Source: Candidatus Vogelbacteria bacterium
GTDB lineage: Bacteria > Patescibacteriota > Minisyncoccia > Phycocordibacterales > XYD1-FULL-46-19
DNA: 8,618 bases
Direction of reading: 5' to 3'
Assembly (NCBI GenBank): GCA_903825615.1
Contig: CAIKBK010000018.1
Location: 1 to 8,618 of the forward strand
A program made the translations under genes and the position numbers. The notes below the pieces were generated by a model that had not been told where the DNA came from, did no database searches, and saw nothing but the letters and a program-made list of their open reading frames with translations. Position 1 is the first letter of the stretch. The number at the start of each line of letters is the position of its first letter. This document shows, piece by piece, positions 3,394 to 8,618 of this stretch.

Positions 3394-6300
3394 TGAAAAA
3401 GAAATACTTCGCTCGCTACAAGAAACCCCTAGCGACGATGCCCGATCTGGTCGAAGTGCAAAAGCGTTCCTATGACTGGCTAATCAAACATGGCCTCAAG
3501 GAACTTTTCCAAGAATACTCTCCTGTTCGCGATTACTCCGAGAAGAAGTTTGCTTTAGAGTTTGTCGGTTTTCAGCTCGACGAGCCTAAGTATGATGAGT
3601 ATTACGCGCGCGACAACAATCTTTCCTATGATGCGCCACTGCGGGTGCGCGTGAAGTTGATCAATAAATCGATGAATCAGGAAAAGGAGCAAGAAATTTT
3701 CTTGGCCGATTTTCCGCTCATGACCGCCCACGGCACTTTTATTGTTAACGGTATTGAACGTGTCATCGTGCCACAATTGGCACGGTCTTTTGGTGTCTTC
3801 TTTACCGCCAACGAACTTAAGGGCCGTAAATTCTTCGGGGCCAAGATCATCCCAGCCCGTGGGGCCTGGATTGAACTCGAGACTGAGATTGATGACGTTG
3901 TCTATGTTCGTATCGATCGCAAGCGCAAATTCCCAGTTACCTCGCTTTTGCGCGTTTTTGCCGACAAGGAGGGCAAGGGAATGACTGATGAATCTATCGT
4001 CAAACTTTTTGCCGATGCCAAGGTTGACGTGTCTTATATTGAGAAGTCTCTGGCTAAGGATCATGCTAAGACCGTGAGCGATTCTTATGTCGAGATCTAT
4101 AAGCGTTTACGAGATAGTGACTTGGCCACCCCAGCTAATTCTAAAGAATTTGTTAGCGCTCTCTTTGATCGTGAGAAGTATGACTTGTCTTCAGTCGGTC
4201 GTGTTCGTTTCAATCAACGCTTTGGTCTAAAGACTGATGAGGTTGAAGCTGAGCGACGCACTTTGTCCTTTAATGATATTGTTCACATTGTTCAGCAAAT
4301 TATTACTCTCAATACCACTAAGGGGGCAAAGGAGGATGATATTGACCACCTCGGTTTTCGCCGTGTTCGTTGCGTAGGCGAAATGTTACAGGCTAAGATG
4401 AAGGTGGGTATGATGCAGATGAAGCGCAATATCCAAGACCGAATGTCGACAGTCGACGTGATGACTGTTTTGCCGGTGCAGATTATTAGTCCACGTCCGC
4501 TACAGGCTCGCTTGAAAGAATTTTTCTCGACCAACCAATTGTCTCAATTTATGAATCAAGAGAATATCTTGTCCGAGCTTGAGCATTTGCGAACGCTCTC
4601 GGCGCTTGGCCCCGGTGGTCTTACCCGCGAGCGCGCTGGTCTCGAGGTTCGCGACGTGCACTCTTCGCATTATGGCAAGGTTTGCCCAATTCATACACCA
4701 GAGGGTCCAAACATTGGTTTGATTGTCCACTTGTCAGCTTATGCTCGGGTTAACGATTACGGTATTATTGAGGCTCCTTATCGCAAGGTAGAGAAGGGCC
4801 GCATTACTGATGAAGTCGTTTTCTTAAATGCGCTTGAAGAAGAAAAACACGTTGTCGCTCATGCTGGTGTTAATTATGACGAGAACGGCAAATTACTTGA
4901 CGATTTTATCGAGGCCCGCAAGAATGCTGCTCCAGGTCTGGTTCGTCGCGAGGAAGTAGAGTTTATCGATGTCGCTCCTAACCAAGCTTATTCTATCGCC
5001 ACCTCCATGATTCCTTTCTTGGAACACGATGATGCCAACCGTGCCCTCATGGGTTCAAACATGCAGAAACAGGCTATCCCTTGTATTGTTCCCGAATTGC
5101 CTTTGGTTTCCACTGGTATGGAAGAGCGGGCCGCTCATGATTCCGGACGTTTAATTCTTGCTACGAATGCTGGTACGGTTAAGAAGGTAGATGGCCGCCA
5201 GATCGTAATTAAGAAAGATGATAACAAGGAAGATGTTTATGATTTGGCCAACTTCAAGATGACCAACGATTACACCTGTTTCCATCATCGCCCGATTGTT
5301 AATGTTGGTGATAAAGTTAAGAAGGGCGGCATCTTAGCTGATTCGTCCTCAACCGTAGAAGGGGAGTTATCACTTGGTCAGAACGTTTTAGTTGCTTTTA
5401 TGCCGTTTGGCGGTTCGAACTACGAGGACGCGATTATTTTATCCGAAAATCTCGTTAAGAATAGTAAGTTTACCTCAGTTTATATTGAAGAGTTCGAAGC
5501 TAATGTTCGTGATACTAAACTTGGGCCGGAGGTCACGACTCACGATATTCCTAACGTTGGTGAAGCCAAACTTAAGAATCTAGATGAAGATGGAATTGTT
5601 CGCATCGGTGCCGAAGTTGGTCCCAATGATATCTTGGTTGGTAAAATTACACCGAAGGGTGAGACTGAATTAACGCCAGAAGAGAGACTACTTCGGGCTA
5701 TCTTCGGTGAGAAGGCTCGTGATGTTAAAGATACTTCTTTACGTATGCCCCATGGTCGCAAGGGTCGCATTATTGGGATTAAAGTTTTTTCTCGCGAACA
5801 TGGCGATAAGTTAGAGTCTGGTATTATCAAGAAAATCAAAGTACAAGTTGCGCAATTACGTAATATTGAAGCGGGAGATAAAATTGCCGGTCGTCATGGT
5901 AACAAAGGTGTTATTTCTAAAATTTTACCGGTTGAAGATATGCCTTATATGGCCGATGGTCGCCCAGTGGACGTAATTCTTACTCCGCTTGGCGTGCCTT
6001 CTCGTATGAATCTCGGCCAGATTTTCGAAATGCATTTGGGGCTAGCCGCTCACACTCTAAATTATCAAGCGATTACCCCAGTTTTTACTGGTGTAACCGA
6101 AGAAGAAATTAAGGCCGAGCTCGTGGAAGCTGGTTGGGCCGAAGATGGCAAGACTGAGCTTTTTGATGGTAAAACGGGTGATAATTTTGGCCAGCGTATT
6201 GCTATTGGCCAAATGTATATGTTGAAGCTCAATCACATGGTGGAGGACAAAATTCACATGCGTTCAATTGGTCCTTACTCGCTTATCACTCAGCAACCGC

Positions 6301-6557
6301 TTGGCGGTCGTTCTCAGGGTGGTGGTCAGCGCTTTGGCGAAATGGAAGTTTGGGCTTTGGAGGGCTATGGCGCGGCTCATGTTTTGCGCGAAATGTTAAC
6401 TATTAAATCTGACGATATTGTTGGTCGTTCGTCAGCTTTCGACTCCATTGTTAAGGGTGAGCCGGTTAAACAGCCGAATATCCCAGCTTCATTTAATGTG
6501 ATGTTGAATGAACTAAGGGGCCTCGCGATGGATATTGAATTAAAGAAAATTGATTAA
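3393..6557 (+). CDS. rpoB: DNA-directed RNA polymerase subunit beta
   Basis: Beta subunit of RNA polymerase; with beta' it forms the active-site cleft and the rifampicin pocket. At 1054 residues it is compact, without the large insertions of the 1342-residue E. coli protein. The fork-loop/rif region is QLSQFMNQENILSELEH (382-398), then LSALGPGGLTRERAG; CPIHTPEGPNIGL follows at 431-443. The active-site motif GDKIAGRHGNKGVIS carries Lys830 and Lys838, matching E. coli Lys1065 and Lys1073. PLGGRSQGGGQRFGEMEVWA (969-988) and the end FNVMLNELRGLAMDIELKK are the usual C-terminal clamp contacts with beta'. In the rif region E. coli Asp516 corresponds to Asn388 and Arg529 to Thr401. The ATG gives the ordinary N-terminus (RYKKPLATMPDLVEVQKRSYDWL). 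rpoC follows after 21 nt, so the two are co-transcribed; no L10/L12 genes lie directly upstream. Confidence 0.99.
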   Translation: MKKKYFARYKKPLATMPDLVEVQKRSYDWLIKHGLKELFQEYSPVRDYSEKKFALEFVGFQLDEPKYDEYYARDNNLSYDAPLRVRVKLINKSMNQEKEQEIFLADFPLMTAHGTFIVNGIERVIVPQLARSFGVFFTANELKGRKFFGAKIIPARGAWIELETEIDDVVYVRIDRKRKFPVTSLLRVFADKEGKGMTDESIVKLFADAKVDVSYIEKSLAKDHAKTVSDSYVEIYKRLRDSDLATPANSKEFVSALFDREKYDLSSVGRVRFNQRFGLKTDEVEAERRTLSFNDIVHIVQQIITLNTTKGAKEDDIDHLGFRRVRCVGEMLQAKMKVGMMQMKRNIQDRMSTVDVMTVLPVQIISPRPLQARLKEFFSTNQLSQFMNQENILSELEHLRTLSALGPGGLTRERAGLEVRDVHSSHYGKVCPIHTPEGPNIGLIVHLSAYARVNDYGIIEAPYRKVEKGRITDEVVFLNALEEEKHVVAHAGVNYDENGKLLDDFIEARKNAAPGLVRREEVEFIDVAPNQAYSIATSMIPFLEHDDANRALMGSNMQKQAIPCIVPELPLVSTGMEERAAHDSGRLILATNAGTVKKVDGRQIVIKKDDNKEDVYDLANFKMTNDYTCFHHRPIVNVGDKVKKGGILADSSSTVEGELSLGQNVLVAFMPFGGSNYEDAIILSENLVKNSKFTSVYIEEFEANVRDTKLGPEVTTHDIPNVGEAKLKNLDEDGIVRIGAEVGPNDILVGKITPKGETELTPEERLLRAIFGEKARDVKDTSLRMPHGRKGRIIGIKVFSREHGDKLESGIIKKIKVQVAQLRNIEAGDKIAGRHGNKGVISKILPVEDMPYMADGRPVDVILTPLGVPSRMNLGQIFEMHLGLAAHTLNYQAITPVFTGVTEEEIKAELVEAGWAEDGKTELFDGKTGDNFGQRIAIGQMYMLKLNHMVEDKIHMRSIGPYSLITQQPLGGRSQGGGQRFGEMEVWALEGYGAAHVLREMLTIKSDDIVGRSSAFDSIVKGEPVKQPNIPASFNVMLNELRGLAMDIELKKID

Positions 6558-6578
6558 TCGTCATCACCAAAAAATATC

Positions 6579-8618
6579 ATGAAAGATTTAAACAAAAATT
6601 TAGAAGCCGAATTACCTCTCGATTTAGAGGAGGACTTAGCGCCGATTAAGCGCCCGGCTCGTCCCTTGGAGAAGGTGGCTGACTTCAACGCGGTGACGAT
6701 TAAATTAGCTTCGCCGGAGCGGATTTTAGACTGGTCTTATGGCGAAGTGACTAAGCCGGAGACTATCAATTATCGTTCTGGTCGCTCGGAGCGCGGTGGT
6801 CTCTTTGATGAGCGTATCTTTGGTCCAGAGAAAGATTATGAATGCTATTGTGGCAAGTATAAGCGCATTCGTTATAAGGATATTATTTGCGAGAAATGCG
6901 GTGTCGAAGTCACCCGTAGTATTGTTCGTCGTGAACGTATGGGTCACATTGAGCTCGCGAGTCCGGTGGCGCACATTTGGTTTGTGCGTGGCGTACCCTC
7001 TCGTATTGGTTTACTGCTTGGGTTGACGGTTGCTGATGTTGAGAAAATTATTTATTTTGCCGGTTATATTATTACTAAAGTTAGTGAAGAGGATAAAATT
7101 AGGATTCTTAAAGATCTTGACGGTGAATATAAGCAGAAGGTGAAGATGGTTAAAGACGAGGCCGAGAAAGAGAAACTTAAGAATTCCTTTATTGAGACCA
7201 AACGTCAAGTCGAGAGTATTGAACCGTGGCGTGTGATTGATGAGATTACTTATCATCGTTGGTCGCTTAAGTATGGCCCGGTCTTTGAAGCGGGCTTAGG
7301 CGCTGAAGCTATCTATCAGATTTTCCGCAGTCTTGATCTTGGCAAATTGGCCGAGAGTCTAGCCATCCAACTCGCCAAAGCCAGTTCTCTCGAGCGACCT
7401 AAAATTCAAAAACGCTATAACTTAGCTCGATCTCTCGAGCGCTCTGGTGTACGTCCCGAGTGGATGTTCTTGAAGGTTATTCCAGTTATTCCTCCTGCTC
7501 TGCGACCGATGGTGGCCCTTGATGGCGGTCGTCATGCCACTTCTGATGTCAACGACTTATATCGTCGCGTGATTAATCGTAATAATCGTCTTAAGAAACT
7601 AGTTGAACTCAATGCGCCTGAAGTGATTTTGCGCAATGAGAAACGTATTTTGCAAGAAGCGGTAGATGCGCTCTTAGACAATACGATGCGTCAGGGCGCT
7701 GGTGACGGAGCGATGAGTCAAGCGCAACGTCGCCCGCTTAAATCTCTCGCTGATAATTTAAAGGGCAAGCAAGGCCGTTTCCGTCAGAACCTTCTCGGTA
7801 AGCGTGTTGACTATTCTGGCCGTTCAGTTATTGTTGTCGGTCCGGAGTTGTCACTTGACCAATGCGGTTTGCCTAAGCAAATGGCTCTCGAACTCTTCCG
7901 TCCGTTTGTGATTTCTAAAATTCTTAACCAAGAATTGGCTTATAATATTCGTGGTGCCGGTCGTCTGATTGATGAAGGGGTAGCTGAGGTTTGGGCGATT
8001 CTTGAAGATGTTATTAAAGATAAGTTCGTCATGTTAAATCGCGCGCCAACCTTGCACCGCTTGGGTATTCAAGCCTTCCAGCCGATCTTGATTGAAGGTA
8101 ACGCGATTCAATTGCATCCACTGACTTGTGCCGCTTTCAATGCAGACTTCGATGGCGACCAAATGGCGGTGCACGTACCGCTCTCAACTATTGCTCAGAA
8201 AGAGGCCCGCGAAATTATCGCTGCTAATCGTAATATCTTAAAGCCAGGCAGTGGCGATCCTGTCGTCAATATGCGTTTGGATGTTGTGCTTGGTTGCTAT
8301 TGGGTTACCAAACTGATTGATGGGGCCAAGGGCGAAGGTAAGTTTTTCTCTATGCCCCATGATGCTATTTTGGCTTATGATTTCGGCGAAGTAGATTTGC
8401 GCGCCAAGATTAAAGTGTTGGCGACCGATAAAGCTCGTTATGCCGAATTTGCTGGCGGTCTGTTTGAGACTTCAGTTGGCCGTCTGCTCTTCAATAATAA
8501 TTTGCCTAAAGATTATCCTTTCTTGAATAAAGAAATTGGCGGTAAGGTTATGGCCAAATTGGTAGATGAGGTCATTGCTCGTTATGGTGTTATGGAGTCG
8601 GCGGTCGTGCTTGATAAA
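6579..8618 (+). CDS. rpoC: DNA-directed RNA polymerase subunit beta', C-terminal part outside window
   Basis: Beta' subunit of RNA polymerase, holding the catalytic Mg2+. The 680 codons present are open to the window edge. After a 30-residue acidic N-terminal extension, [20 protein letters not shown] and ETINYR begin the clamp. The zinc-binding domain is intact, with Cys89, Cys91, Cys104 and Cys107 (ECYCGKYK and ICEKCGVEV), followed by [20 protein letters not shown]. Later come [12 protein letters not shown], the switch/bridge-proximal [20 protein letters not shown], and the invariant [10 protein letters not shown] at 521-530 with metal ligands Asp523, Asp525 and Asp527. The bridge helix, trigger loop and any C-terminal insert lie past position 8618. 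It follows rpoB by 21 nt in an AT-rich gap without a Shine-Dalgarno, which suggests translation coupled to, or independent of, classical ribosome recruitment. Confidence 0.99.
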   Translation, partial: MKDLNKNLEAELPLDLEEDLAPIKRPARPLEKVADFNAVTIKLASPERILDWSYGEVTKPETINYRSGRSERGGLFDERIFGPEKDYECYCGKYKRIRYKDIICEKCGVEVTRSIVRRERMGHIELASPVAHIWFVRGVPSRIGLLLGLTVADVEKIIYFAGYIITKVSEEDKIRILKDLDGEYKQKVKMVKDEAEKEKLKNSFIETKRQVESIEPWRVIDEITYHRWSLKYGPVFEAGLGAEAIYQIFRSLDLGKLAESLAIQLAKASSLERPKIQKRYNLARSLERSGVRPEWMFLKVIPVIPPALRPMVALDGGRHATSDVNDLYRRVINRNNRLKKLVELNAPEVILRNEKRILQEAVDALLDNTMRQGAGDGAMSQAQRRPLKSLADNLKGKQGRFRQNLLGKRVDYSGRSVIVVGPELSLDQCGLPKQMALELFRPFVISKILNQELAYNIRGAGRLIDEGVAEVWAILEDVIKDKFVMLNRAPTLHRLGIQAFQPILIEGNAIQLHPLTCAAFNADFDGDQMAVHVPLSTIAQKEAREIIAANRNILKPGSGDPVVNMRLDVVLGCYWVTKLIDGAKGEGKFFSMPHDAILAYDFGEVDLRAKIKVLATDKARYAEFAGGLFETSVGRLLFNNNLPKDYPFLNKEIGGKVMAKLVDEVIARYGVMESAVVLDK

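Noticed and set aside
3555..4064. Antisense ORF of 169 codons inside rpoB and similar minus-strand frames in rpsP, PG-binding gene, rpoB and rpoC
   Set aside because: They mirror codon bias of strongly conserved sense genes and contain no recognisable domain.
4443..4459. Two GTCGAC palindromes close together in rpoB
   Set aside because: They encode ordinary residues (STVDV region) and have no regulatory context.
1..8618. Recoded TGA (Gly), CRISPR arrays, tRNA/rRNA, insertion sequences, self-splicing introns
   Set aside because: Genes read through without in-frame TGA; no repeat arrays, cloverleaf, transposase or interruption of conserved motifs is seen.

Overview
The window looks like a chromosomal housekeeping segment from a Candidatus Patescibacteria (CPR) bacterium, probably Parcubacteria-like. 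This rests on the sequence style of S16 and KhpA, a secreted coiled-coil/peptidoglycan-binding/PKD protein typical of that group, trimmed versions of several universal proteins, and crowded gene spacing. The standard code fits: no in-frame TGA occurs in any gene, and all five complete genes end in TAA. Lineage is inferred from recalled family patterns, not from a search.

Layout. (1) 1-698, minus strand: 5' part of an RNase II/R-family exoribonuclease (RNB domain) that lacks the usual N-terminal cold-shock domains. (2) 699-757: a compact divergent promoter region; both transcripts appear to begin at or within a base or two of the start codon (leaderless). (3) 758-1210: rpsP (S16) with a long Ala/Glu-rich tail, then a strong intrinsic terminator. 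(4) 1340-1678: khpA with its own near-consensus promoter, then a second, probably bidirectional terminator that carries an extended -10 motif in its hairpin. (5) 1790-2476: secreted peptidoglycan-binding/PKD-like protein. (6) 2494-3204: trmD, variant at conserved positions and short at its C-terminus. (7) 3205-3392: rpoB promoter and a leader of about 150 nt with small ORFs, hairpins and an inverted repeat over the -35 box. (8) 3393-6557 rpoB and 6579-8618 rpoC (3'-truncated by the window): the catalytic core of RNA polymerase.

The rpsP-khpA-(rimM)-trmD order is a remnant of the common bacterial S16 operon. Here it is split by terminators and promoters, lacks rimM, carries a surface-protein gene, and is followed by rpoBC instead of rplS. 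The genes serve translation (S16, TrmD, KhpA), RNA turnover (RNase) and transcription (RpoB/RpoC), with one envelope protein.

I see no mobile element, CRISPR, tRNA/rRNA or toxin/defence system. The most interesting signals are regulatory: no Shine-Dalgarno at any of the seven main starts, against one clear Shine-Dalgarno in front of a 9-codon ORF in the rpoB leader; a second leader ORF whose stop overlaps the rpoB start; terminator/promoter composites; a hairpin early in trmD; and RpoB substitutions at positions linked to rifampicin resistance.
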